From contig JAAUUJ010000007.1 in NCBI GenBank assembly GCA_012030715.1, positions 1-54,587 of the forward strand: 54,587 bases of DNA. The letters run 5' to 3'. A model generated the notes under the pieces. The model was not told the DNA's origin. It ran no database searches and saw only the letters and a list, made by a program, of their open reading frames with translations. This DNA is from Synechococcaceae cyanobacterium SM2_3_1. Its GTDB lineage: Bacteria > Cyanobacteriota > Cyanobacteriia > Thermostichales > Thermostichaceae. Positions 38,074 to 45,872 of the stretch are shown one piece after another. Position 1 is the first letter of the stretch. Each line of letters begins with the position of its first letter. A program made the position numbers and the translations under genes.

Positions 38074-39255
38074 ATGGCGAAAGGCTGGCAACGTTGGTTG
38101 AGTTTTCTCGGTGCCTGTGGTTTGAGTCTGCTTCTGGGATTGGGCGGAGCGAATCACTTGGGGACTGGATCAGCTGCAGAGGTTCATCTTCACCCAGAAG
38201 CGTATACATGGAATTTACCCGACTGGGTTCCCCGCCCAGTTGTCCCAGAAGATAATCCCATGCGCCAGGCCAAGGTGGAGCTGGGCCGCTATCTCTTTTA
38301 TGAACAACGCCTCTCCCAAACCGGAGACATGTCCTGCGGATCCTGTCATCTGCAGTCGCTGGGATTCAGTGATGGCCAAGCACTAGCAGTGGGAGCCACG
38401 GGCGAAGTCCATCCACGCAATTCCATGAGCCTGACCAATGTGGCTTACCTGCCTGTTCTCACCTGGGCCAATCCACTGCAAACCAATCTGGAAGATCAGG
38501 CTCTCGTTCCCCTGTTTGGAGAACATCCAGTTGAAATGGGTATGGCAGGCCGAGAAGCGGAGATCCGCGCGCTCCTGCAAACCGATCCCCGTTACCAGCA
38601 ACAATTCCCTCTTGCTTTTCCCGAAGCCGAAGATCCCTACACGATCCGTCATCTCGTCCAGGCGATTGCTGCCTTTGAGCGGACCCTGATCTCGGTGAAT
38701 TCCCCTTATGATCGCTACCGTTTTGCGGGTGATATTTCCGCCATTTCAGCATCTGCTCAACGAGGGGAAGCCCTTTTCCATAGTGAGCGGCTGGAGTGCT
38801 TTCACTGTCATGGTGGATTTAATTTTACAGATTCAATTGTGCATGAACGGCTCGCCTTTCAGGAAATCGCTTTTCATAATACGGGCCTCTACAACATTGA
38901 TGGTGAAGGAAGCTACCCTTATCCCAACCAGGGAATCTACGAGATCACTCACAAACCAGAGGATATGGGCCGCTTTCGGGCTCCCACACTGCGCAACATT
39001 GCTCTGACTGCTCCCTACATGCACGACGGCAGTGTTGCCACACTTGAGGAGGTGATTGATCATTATGCTGCTGGTGGACGCACACTTCATGCGGGAGTCA
39101 ATGCCGGGATCGGAAGCGAGAATCCTCTGAAAAGCACCTTTATCAAAGGATTTGATCTATCCCCCCGGGAACGACAGGATCTGCTTGCCTTCTTGCGTAG
39201 TCTCACAGATGAGCATTTACTTACCGATCCAAGCCTGTCCGATCCTTTTGCATGA
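38074..39255 (+). CDS. MbnH-like di-haem peroxidase-family enzyme
   Basis: A periplasmic di-haem enzyme related to bacterial cytochrome c peroxidase and MauG. The signal/anchor segment is WLSFLGACGLSLLLGLGG (8-25). The two haem sites are CGSCH (88-92) and CFHCH (242-246). The family-typical sequences LPDWVPRPVVPEDNPM, KVELGRYLFYEQRLS, FRAPTLRNIALTAPYMHDGSVATLEEVI and a late GFDLSPRERQDLLAFLRSL are present. In this family it modifies its MbnP partner by oxidising a tryptophan. It is encoded 13 bp after the MbnP-type gene, probably as one transcript. Confidence 0.9.
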   Translation: MAKGWQRWLSFLGACGLSLLLGLGGANHLGTGSAAEVHLHPEAYTWNLPDWVPRPVVPEDNPMRQAKVELGRYLFYEQRLSQTGDMSCGSCHLQSLGFSDGQALAVGATGEVHPRNSMSLTNVAYLPVLTWANPLQTNLEDQALVPLFGEHPVEMGMAGREAEIRALLQTDPRYQQQFPLAFPEAEDPYTIRHLVQAIAAFERTLISVNSPYDRYRFAGDISAISASAQRGEALFHSERLECFHCHGGFNFTDSIVHERLAFQEIAFHNTGLYNIDGEGSYPYPNQGIYEITHKPEDMGRFRAPTLRNIALTAPYMHDGSVATLEEVIDHYAAGGRTLHAGVNAGIGSENPLKSTFIKGFDLSPRERQDLLAFLRSLTDEHLLTDPSLSDPFA

Positions 39256-39378
39256 GTAGAAGATCTATGCAAAGAAACGGGAGCTGTCCGCTCAGCCAGA
39301 TCGCCAGGAGCAGGGTCAGGACCACCAACAGGAGGATAGAATCGGAAGAATCTGTCTTCTAAACAGAGAGAGGATCAC

Positions 39379-39733
39379 ATGCCTCAGACAAATGGTAACG
39401 GATTCACGATCGAGGCTATCGCTGAGCAGATCGCCAAACTTACAGAGGTGATTGTGGCGGGTCAACAGGCTGATGAGGCTTGGAGGGCAGCGGATCGCCA
39501 ATGGAAAGCAGAGCATCGGCCAGTCAAAAGAAGAGGATCGCCAATGGAAAGCAGAGCATCGCCAATGGCAAGCAGAAGATCGCCGATGGAAAGAAGAGGA
39601 TCGCCAATGGCAAGCAGGGTTCCGTGCTGAACTAGCAGAATTGAAGGAAATCACTCAGCGGCAGGGAGAAAGTGTGGATCGCCTCAGCCGTGTTGCTGAA
39701 ATGCTGGTTCAGGAACTCCGACAGAGAAGATAG
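39379..39733 (+). pseudogene. Small coiled-coil protein with RQWKAEHR-type repeats, frameshifted
   Basis: The first frame gives MPQTNGNGFTIEAIAEQI...DRQWKAEHR. The second continues with EEDRQWKAEHRQWQAEDRRW...and ends ESVDRLSRVAEMLVQELRQRR. Removing one C of the GGCC at 39518-39521 joins them into a 117-residue helical protein with seven-residue repeats. Such proteins are common in cyanobacteria and have no known function. It is downstream of the MbnH-type gene with a ribosome site (AGAGAGGATC) before the start. Confidence 0.6.
39493..39620 (+). repeat. 21-bp imperfect tandem repeats inside the coiled-coil gene
   Basis: Five to six units of about 21 bp, each containing GATCGCCAATGGAAAGCAG or a close variant, encode DRQWKAE/HRQWQAE heptads. 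The repeated DNA is prone to slippage, and the frameshift lies inside it. Confidence 0.6.
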
Positions 39734-39808
39734 GCTCTTGATCTTTTCCCCCTAGAATTATTCTTTGCACCAACTGCTGGAGGATTGAATAAGCTGGTCC
39801 AGCACAAA

Positions 39809-41620
39809 TCAGGTATTACCGTGCAGCAGCATCAATCGATCCGGATCTAAATGTACCCACCAGGGATAAGGTTGATTTTGTAGATGTTGCCAAGCTTCTT
39901 TATAGATCTCTGCCTGGAGATGATAATCAAGCCTGTGGGTCGCGGGTGTATGCAGCTTTAGATACAGCGTCATACGAAAAGGAGTCTCACTCGCCTCTGC
40001 TAACCAACAGGGAAAAACATTAGACTCAGGCTTAACCCGCTCTTCTTTACCCTTGAGGATGAGATGATGCGCACGGATCCCCACATGCAGATCCGTTTTC
40101 TCCTCCCAATGCTTGATCCCTACCTCACATCCCCAATGGGGAACTTCAAGCTTAGAATGATCTAGTTTGCGAGCTGCAGCAATATTCTTGCATCCTGTCA
40201 GCAGGGCCACCTTGACCGTAGGGGGATGATAAAGGATCTCTTCTTTAGATCCCCAGGCCGCAATGCAACCCTTGTCTAAAACCAATAGACTAGGGCAAAG
40301 ACGATACGCTTCTTCTAGATTGTGGGTGACAAAGAGGACCGCTCCAGCATAGGATTCCAGGCTCAGACGCAGTTGCCGTTCCATCTGGCTACGGAGATGG
40401 GTATCTAAAGCGGAGAACGGTTCATCCAGCAGCAACACATCCGGTTGTGGGGCCAGGGCTCGTGCCAGAGCTACCCGTTGTTGCTGTCCTCCCGACAGTT
40501 GAGCCGGATAGCGATCTTCAAGCCCCTTTAATTGCATCCGGTGGATCCACTCCTGTACCCACAGGCTCTGATCACCAGAGGGCAGGTGTTGCAGGCCAAA
40601 GGCAATATTCTGCTGCACTGTCAGGTGAGGGAAGAGGGCATAGTTCTGAAACACAAATCCGACATGTCGCTGGCTGGCGGGAAGGTTAATCCCCCGTTCG
40701 GGATCAAACACCACTCGATCGCGGATCTGGATCCGTCCCTGCTGAGGAGTTTCAAATCCGGCAATACAGCGCAGCGTCATGCTTTTCCCTGATCCGGAAG
40801 CTCCCAGTAACCCCAGGGGCTTTTGATCCCCGGTAAACATCACCTGGAGTTGAAAGCTGGGTAGAGTCCTAGAAATTTGAACTGAGAGGGGGAGACCGCC
40901 AGCAGCGGTTGCAGATCCTGAGGCTAAGGGTTGAACCGTTCTGATCTGAGGCAGTCGCGGCTCCCGCAATTCACCCCCATAGTTCAAGGCCAGGATCCCC
41001 CCCAAGGATAGGAGCAGGATGATCCCCACCCAGATCCATGCCTCTCTAAATCGCCCTCCCTCTGAGGCAAAGTAAATGGCCATGGGGATGGTTTGGGTGC
41101 GTCCTGGCAAATTGCCCGCTAGCATCAGGGTGGCTCCAAACTCCCCCAGTCCTCTGGCAAAACTGAGGGTGGTACCCGCCAGGATCCCGGGTCTTGCCAG
41201 GGGAAGCACCACCCGCAAAAACACTCTCCATTCACCTGCGCCTAAACTGCGGGCAGCGTTCAAAATATTGGTATCGATCTGTTGAAATGCCCCCAGGGTG
41301 GTCCGGTACATAAGTGGAAAGGCCACCACCGTGGCAGCAATGACCGTGGCCCACCAGGAAAACAGGATCTGGATCCCCAGCCAGCTCAGCACCTGCCCCA
41401 GAGGACTCTGGCGACCCAACAGCAGTAAGAGCAGGAACCCCACCACGGTTGGCGGCAGGACCAGAGGAGCCAGCAACAGGCTATCGATCAAGCTACGCCA
41501 TTTTCCGCGATAGTTGCGCATCCCATAGGCACTCAGGGTTCCCATGATCACAGCGATCAATGTAGCTGTTGCGGCGGTTTGTAGTGAGATCCAGAGAGGT
41601 GACCAGCTAATGCTTTCCAT
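39809..41620 (-). CDS. modBC: Fused molybdate ABC transporter permease/ATPase ModBC
   Basis: One 603-residue protein joins the permease (residues 1-220, six membrane helices, with the EAA-type loop GAFQQIDTNILNAARSLGAGEWRVF) to the ATPase (from about 245). The ATPase has Walker A GASGSGKS, the signature LSGGQQQRVALARALA and Walker B VLLLDEPFSALD. The C-terminal part after about 470 is a regulatory domain of TOBE type. ModBC fusions are known in cyanobacteria. Imported molybdate feeds the cofactor of nitrate reductase NarB. The gene lies downstream of modA and an unknown gene on the same strand. Confidence 0.93.
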   Translation of the reverse strand: MESISWSPLWISLQTAATATLIAVIMGTLSAYGMRNYRGKWRSLIDSLLLAPLVLPPTVVGFLLLLLLGRQSPLGQVLSWLGIQILFSWWATVIAATVVAFPLMYRTTLGAFQQIDTNILNAARSLGAGEWRVFLRVVLPLARPGILAGTTLSFARGLGEFGATLMLAGNLPGRTQTIPMAIYFASEGGRFREAWIWVGIILLLSLGGILALNYGGELREPRLPQIRTVQPLASGSATAAGGLPLSVQISRTLPSFQLQVMFTGDQKPLGLLGASGSGKSMTLRCIAGFETPQQGRIQIRDRVVFDPERGINLPASQRHVGFVFQNYALFPHLTVQQNIAFGLQHLPSGDQSLWVQEWIHRMQLKGLEDRYPAQLSGGQQQRVALARALAPQPDVLLLDEPFSALDTHLRSQMERQLRLSLESYAGAVLFVTHNLEEAYRLCPSLLVLDKGCIAAWGSKEEILYHPPTVKVALLTGCKNIAAARKLDHSKLEVPHWGCEVGIKHWEEKTDLHVGIRAHHLILKGKEERVKPESNVFPCWLAEASETPFRMTLYLKLHTPATHRLDYHLQAEIYKEAWQHLQNQPYPWWVHLDPDRLMLLHGNT

Positions 41621-41664
41621 CCAGCCATTTACTTAGTTCAAGTGACATCCTCCCGACGCTGATT

Positions 41665-42420
41665 CTACTGTATGATTGGGGGCTCAGTGGTTGGCGGTGA
41701 GGACTCGCAGATGGCAACTACTTGATCATCTAACAAAGATTCAGAGGTCAACATTTCACCTACTCCGGCTAATTCCGAGCTGTACCCTACTGTCCCCTCT
41801 CTAGTGTGAAACTTAAAAATATTTTCACTGTCTGGATAACGGCAGATGGACTTTGCTGCTTCATCACTGGCGTATCTCTTCAGTTGATCTATAAATTCTG
41901 GATCCCCTTGTTGGCGGATCATGGCTTCCATCTCGTCAGATAAGCCTGCCTGGTTAATTGGGCAGTACTCATAGGTGGTGCATTGATTCTCATTTTCACC
42001 CCAGATCTCAATGACATGGAGACAGGTTAAGATCACGCCAAATACATTTGTACTATGAACATACGTGAACCGACTTGTCTGACATTGTTGGGCTGCTTCA
42101 CGGAAACATTCAGGATTACTCTCACAATCTTTAAGCTGAACAGGGCGTTGGTATTGGCGGACAGACGCAGGAGGATTCGGGATTTCGAAGGGTCCAGAAC
42201 TCAGATCCTGCAACAATGCTATTAATAACTGATACTCCTTGAGCTTTTCCGAATCCAGTTCAATCAGCTGATCCACTAGTGGGATTCCTTCAGCCCACCG
42301 TCGCTGCTCAAGCAGGCCATTTAATTCATCTGAGAGTTCATCAACTCGACTCTCCTGAGCCTGAGAAGCAGTAGATAAGCTGATCAGGGAGATCAACATC
42401 AGTAGCATAAACAGTCTCAT
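41665..42420 (-). CDS. Exported hypothetical protein between modA and modBC
   Basis: I do not recognise the family. The start at 42420 gives a signal peptide (MRLFMLLMLISLISLSTASQAQ). The mature part has helical acidic stretches (DELSDELNGLLEQRRWAEG) and six or more Cys (CESNPECFREAAQQC, CLHV, CTTYEYCPINQ, CRYPD, CESSP), suggesting disulfides in the periplasm. The position between molybdate transport genes, with gaps of 45 and about 130 bp, suggests co-expression but does not prove a role. Confidence 0.7.
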   Translation of the reverse strand: MRLFMLLMLISLISLSTASQAQESRVDELSDELNGLLEQRRWAEGIPLVDQLIELDSEKLKEYQLLIALLQDLSSGPFEIPNPPASVRQYQRPVQLKDCESNPECFREAAQQCQTSRFTYVHSTNVFGVILTCLHVIEIWGENENQCTTYEYCPINQAGLSDEMEAMIRQQGDPEFIDQLKRYASDEAAKSICRYPDSENIFKFHTREGTVGYSSELAGVGEMLTSESLLDDQVVAICESSPPTTEPPIIQ

Positions 42421-42552
42421 GGGATCACCGTTTATCTGTACAGACCGAAAATAGCCTTCAATACCTGAGATGTAAAGCAGCAAATGTACGGATGAATGGG
42501 CCTGATCAAAATACATACTGAATTCAGGATTAACTGAAAAGAGTTACCCTGA

Positions 42553-43347
42553 TCAGCCTGGGAACTGAAAACCAAACTGGGTAAAGACTGCCTGTGCCCC
42601 ATCTGTCTGCAAAAACTTGACAAAGTGTTGAGCCTCTGTGGGGTACTTGCTGTCATTAATCACCGCAATGGGGTAAACAATCGGATCATGGGTCTCGGCA
42701 GGAAAGGTGAGGGCGATCTGCACCTGTTGAGACAGCAGGGCATCGGTACGGTAAACGATCCCAGCCTCCATATTGCCTGTTTCTACATAATTGAGCACCT
42801 GCCGCACATCTTTGCCAAAAACAAAACGGGGTTCCAGTGCCTCTACCAAATCCAACACGGTAAGCGCCTGTTGCCCGTATGTACCTGCCGGAACAGAAGC
42901 GGGTTCTCCCAAGGCGATGCGTTTAATCTCTGGTTGCATCAGATCCGCAGGCGATTTAATCTCAAGGCCATTGACAGGAGTGATCAGCACCAGTTGATTC
43001 TTGACCAGATCGGTACGGCTCCCTGGCAAAAGCAGATCTTTCTCCTCAAGAGCATCCATCTGTCGAGCAGAGGCAGAAAGGAAGACATCCACAGGCGCTC
43101 CCTGTTCAATTTGCTGTTGCAGAGATCCTGAAGAGCCAAAGTTAATTACGAGTTCGACATCAGGATTTTTCTCTTCATAGAGAGGCTGAAGAGCGTTGAT
43201 CGCATCTTGTAAACTGGCAGCGACCGAGATCGTTAGAGCGGTAGACTGTGCCCTAGCCACAATCGCAGCCAACCCCAGAGAGGAGAATGATGCAAGTAAG
43301 GTCACCGAGGTAAGGATAAGTCTGCGCTGCATAGGTTCTATCTTCAT
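42553..43347 (-). CDS. modA: Periplasmic molybdate-binding protein ModA
   Basis: The substrate-binding partner of ModBC. The signal peptide ends near IVARAQS. ModA signatures are LTISVAASLQDAINALQPLYEEKNPDVELVINFGSSGSLQQQIEQGAPVDVFLSAS split over residues 30-80, and later VFGKDVRQVLNYVETGNMEAGIVYRTDA. The Ser residues after AAS and GSSGS contact the oxyanion. The start is placed at 43347 (MKIEP); 43332 is also possible. Divergent from a gene with a TOBE domain. Confidence 0.92.
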   Translation of the reverse strand: MKIEPMQRRLILTSVTLLASFSSLGLAAIVARAQSTALTISVAASLQDAINALQPLYEEKNPDVELVINFGSSGSLQQQIEQGAPVDVFLSASARQMDALEEKDLLLPGSRTDLVKNQLVLITPVNGLEIKSPADLMQPEIKRIALGEPASVPAGTYGQQALTVLDLVEALEPRFVFGKDVRQVLNYVETGNMEAGIVYRTDALLSQQVQIALTFPAETHDPIVYPIAVINDSKYPTEAQHFVKFLQTDGAQAVFTQFGFQFPG

Positions 43348-43353
43348 GAGGTA

Positions 43354-43390
43354 AGGTTGACCTACCAAGCATCATAGGTTGAGTTACCAA
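43354..43390. promoter_or_regulatory. Direct repeats between modA and the RHH-TOBE gene
   Basis: AGGTTGACCTACCAA (43354-43368) and AGGTTGAGTTACCAA (43376-43390) repeat with a period of 22 bp, two helical turns, in the 65-bp gap between the divergent starts. This is the layout of an operator for a dimeric DNA-binding protein. The divergent gene encodes a ribbon-helix-helix domain, a natural candidate to bind it. A related word lies at 32781. Confidence 0.5.
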
Positions 43391-43412
43391 CTATTTTGGT
43401 AGTGAGTGAGAC

Positions 43413-43797
43413 ATGCCAAGAAAAAGCCAGGGGTGGGTCACCTTCCAAACATCCGAACTGGAACGACAGCAGCTGGAGCAGTTTTGTGGAGGTCACTCAG
43501 CGGACCAAGACGGATGTTCTCCGTGAACTGTTACGCAGCCTCAGTCCTGATATAGTTAGACAGTTAACTACTCAAGATTTACAAGGTATGAACGTTAGTG
43601 CCCGCAACCTTCTCAAGGGAAGGGTAAGTCAGATTGTGCTGGGGGCCGTCAATGTCGAGGTGACACTGGAGATCGCTCCTGGGCTTGAGGTGACATCGGT
43701 GATCACAAAAGCCTCAGCCGAACGATTGGGGCTGGAGGTTGGGAAGGAAGCTTACGCGGTGATCAAGTCCTCCGATGTCATGATTGCTGTGGACTAA
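43413..43797 (+). pseudogene. Ribbon-helix-helix plus TOBE (Mop) protein, candidate molybdate sensor; frameshifted
   Basis: The ATG at 43413 opens MPRKSQGWVTFQTSELERQQ LEQF, then the frame breaks; the continuation VEVTQRTKTDVLRELLRSLS is in the next frame. Reading the T4 at 43482-43485 as T3 joins them. The first 45 residues have the strand-helix-helix pattern of ribbon-helix-helix DNA-binding domains. The last 65 (MNVSARNLLKGRVSQIVLGAVNVEVTLEIAPG) are a TOBE/Mop domain that binds molybdate. The architecture resembles ModE in logic (DNA-binding plus Mop) but uses a different DNA-binding fold. It is divergent from modA. A downstream frame from an alternative start could still make the TOBE part alone. 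Confidence 0.7.
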
Positions 43798-43808
43798 AGG
43801 GAAAGACT

Positions 43809-44561
43809 TTAACAGATCTGTCCCAGGACAAGTTCTGTGCTCAGGTCCAGAGTCAGCAGGTCATCATGGGCAAACTGTGCGAAGATCGCCTTCACTGCCT
43901 CTTGAAAGCGGGGGTATGCGGGATATCCAGGATCGGGAGCATGGGATTTCGATGTCAACCGACCCAGAAAATCACTCAACCTCTCCTGCTGACGGTGAGG
44001 AAACTCAAGGATCTGGTAATGCTCATGCCCAAAGTAGAAAGAAAGCAATGGGGGATCAATCTTGCCCGCGGGGGTTGAGCTATCCCAGCCCAGTGTTTTG
44101 GTTTTCAAACTTTCCATAGCTTTGAGGAGATCCGGATTCGAGCAGGACACCTTGAAGATGGCCAGCCAACCCCCAGGGACCAGGATCCGTTGAAACTCTT
44201 GGCGAGTAGACACTCTGGGAAACCAGTGCAGCGCCCGACCCACGGTAATCAGATCGACACTTCGATCGGGCAGGGTGGTTTCACTGGCCAGGGCATCCAA
44301 AAATTCCAGATTGGGGAGAGTCCCCAGAGTGCGTTGGGCCATCTGGCGCATAGCCCCATTGGGTTCAATAGCATCGATCCGCGCCACTTGATTGATCAGA
44401 TGACGAGCAATCGTCCCCGGTCCCGATCCAATATCCGCCACTCTAGTGAAGGCAGACAGATGGGCGTGATCTCTCAAGGCCACAAATGCCTCTGGCGCAT
44501 AATCCCAGCGATAGCGAACATAGTGTTCAGCTTTGGTGGTGAAACGGTCTACCGTGTCCAT
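43809..44561 (-). CDS. Class I SAM-dependent methyltransferase
   Basis: A 250-residue soluble methyltransferase. Motif I VADIGSGPGTIARHLI, post-I DAIEPNGAMRQMAQR, motif II DLITVGRALHWFP and motif III ILVPGGWLAIFK are clear. The start YDRFTTKAEHYVRYRWDYAPEAFV-like segment (DRFTTKAEHYVRYR) is seen in this group. The substrate is unknown. It is convergent with the RHH-TOBE gene. Confidence 0.88.
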   Translation of the reverse strand: MDTVDRFTTKAEHYVRYRWDYAPEAFVALRDHAHLSAFTRVADIGSGPGTIARHLINQVARIDAIEPNGAMRQMAQRTLGTLPNLEFLDALASETTLPDRSVDLITVGRALHWFPRVSTRQEFQRILVPGGWLAIFKVSCSNPDLLKAMESLKTKTLGWDSSTPAGKIDPPLLSFYFGHEHYQILEFPHRQQERLSDFLGRLTSKSHAPDPGYPAYPRFQEAVKAIFAQFAHDDLLTLDLSTELVLGQIC

Positions 44562-44671
44562 ATGCAATCACAGACGCAGATTATTCCGGGATGTTTCGTT
44601 AAGATTCCCTGACCTGATCGGCAATAATATCAGTTACCACTGAGAATGAATTTCATGATGTTTTCAGAAGT

Positions 44672-45262
44672 ATGCAGGATTCATCGTCTCTTCCTCATCA
44701 GCTGGTGGAGTTTATCTCCGCAAGAACCTTGAGTGACTCCCTTGATGTCCTCAAAGATCATCCTCAGTTGTTACAGGCTGAAGCCGAACACCTATTGAGT
44801 CAATGGGTGAGTGTTGAAACCGATCCAGAGCATCAATGGGCCTTAATGGAGCATCAGCAGCTGTTACGCCGTTGCCGTCTGGAAGGTGTGGACAGAGTAT
44901 TGAGAGCCCATCTCGATCTCTTCCAGGAAGTGAACGATTTCTTCTTCGATCTGGAGGCAACGGTAACAGAACTTTCTGGTATCCATGGAGTGGATCATCG
45001 CTTCGAGCCCCTTTTGTCTATGTCTCAATGGGGTGATCATCTAGACTCTTTTGTGGGACGGATCACCAGCCGTTATCTGATTCGTCCTGCCCGCTATGCA
45101 GACCTGGATCATCTTGCAGGCATTGAAAAACAAGCCGTTCAACGCTTCCGTGAAACTGGCTATCCCACCTGGCGGAGGCTGAACCCATGCCCTGGGTCAA
45201 ACTTTATGATCGCTTTCTGAATGGGCAGGTGTGGGTGGTACTTCCAGAGAGATCTGGAATTT
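44672..45262 (+). pseudogene. Helical-repeat protein fused to a GNAT acetyltransferase start, frameshifted and truncated
   Basis: The first 100 residues (DSLDVLKDHPQLLQAEAEHLL, then MEHQQLLRRCRLEGVDRVL) match the helical segments found in front of CHAT/TPR proteins. From about residue 135 a GNAT acetyltransferase begins (LIRPARYADLDHLAGIEKQA VQRFRETGYPT). The frame then breaks; the other frame reads LAEAEPMPWVKLYDRFLNGQ VWVVLPE, the expected next part of GNAT. One base is missing near 45167-45170. Coding signal ends where mobA begins on the other strand, so the acetyltransferase lacks its acetyl-CoA site. Confidence 0.6.
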
Positions 45263-45867
45263 TATACTCCCTGAATTTTCTTGAAATCAGTAGGGGTATT
45301 ACAATTCCACAACATTTTCTTTTCTGGCTCCGAAAGGTGCAGAGGTTGAACCGCGATCTGATCCAGCCAGGATTGAAAGGAGCGCCCCCCTGCTTCGGCA
45401 AATTCACTGAGGCCTGGAAAACACTGAAGGCGGTAAAAAGCACAGAGAGGTTCCCATCCCTGAGGTTGATGGGGTATCAGTGCAAGTTGATCCATTCCCA
45501 GCTGCTGCAATTGCTCCGCCCAGGCTTGCAGTGTATCAGGATCCAGTAATGGCAGATCACAGGCCAATAACAAGATCCAATCTGGAGGATCTGGGCGGGT
45601 ACTCAGAAGTTGGAGTCCCTGCAAAAATCCGTTCAACGGCCCCTGCCCTGGATGCATTTCCTGAATCAGATTCCACTCAAGATCCAGGATGGACTGATAC
45701 TTTTCAGGCCAGGGAGTCAGGATCAAGACCTCATGGGTCACCTGCCCGGCAATTTCACAGACATGTTGCAAAAAAGTCCGACCATGAAGTGAGAGCAGAG
45801 CTTTGTCTTGCCCCATTCGAGAACTCTGGCCACCCGCTAAGATCAGAGCTGAGATTGAGGAATGCAT
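45262..45867 (-). CDS. mobA: Molybdenum cofactor guanylyltransferase
   Basis: Links GMP to molybdopterin to give the bis-MGD cofactor used by nitrate reductase NarB. The nucleotide-binding signature is ALILAGGQSSRMGQDKALLSL (about 6-26), followed by ILTPWPEKY, the GPLNGFLQGL loop and ILLLACDLPLL with the metal-binding Asp, then the C-terminal CNTPTDFK. Length (201) is normal. The start at 45867 (MHSSISALILAGG) is preferred. The next gene upstream on the same strand is the TrpD2-like one. Confidence 0.92.
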   Translation of the reverse strand: MHSSISALILAGGQSSRMGQDKALLSLHGRTFLQHVCEIAGQVTHEVLILTPWPEKYQSILDLEWNLIQEMHPGQGPLNGFLQGLQLLSTRPDPPDWILLLACDLPLLDPDTLQAWAEQLQQLGMDQLALIPHQPQGWEPLCAFYRLQCFPGLSEFAEAGGRSFQSWLDQIAVQPLHLSEPEKKMLWNCNTPTDFKKIQGV

Positions 45868-45872
45868 AGGGA

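Noticed and set aside
39245-39350. Small hydrophobic minus-strand frame (LLLVVLTLLLAIWLSGQLP)
   Set aside because: No usable start codon or ribosome site and a stop just upstream; the overlap with the mbnH-like 3' end makes it a likely chance frame.
39493-39620. Regular ~21-bp repeats as a possible CRISPR array
   Set aside because: There are no unique spacers; units abut directly and encode coiled-coil heptads.
45187-45549. Plus-strand 120-codon frame as an independent gene
   Set aside because: Only its first 25 or so residues look coding (end of the GNAT piece); the rest is antisense to mobA.
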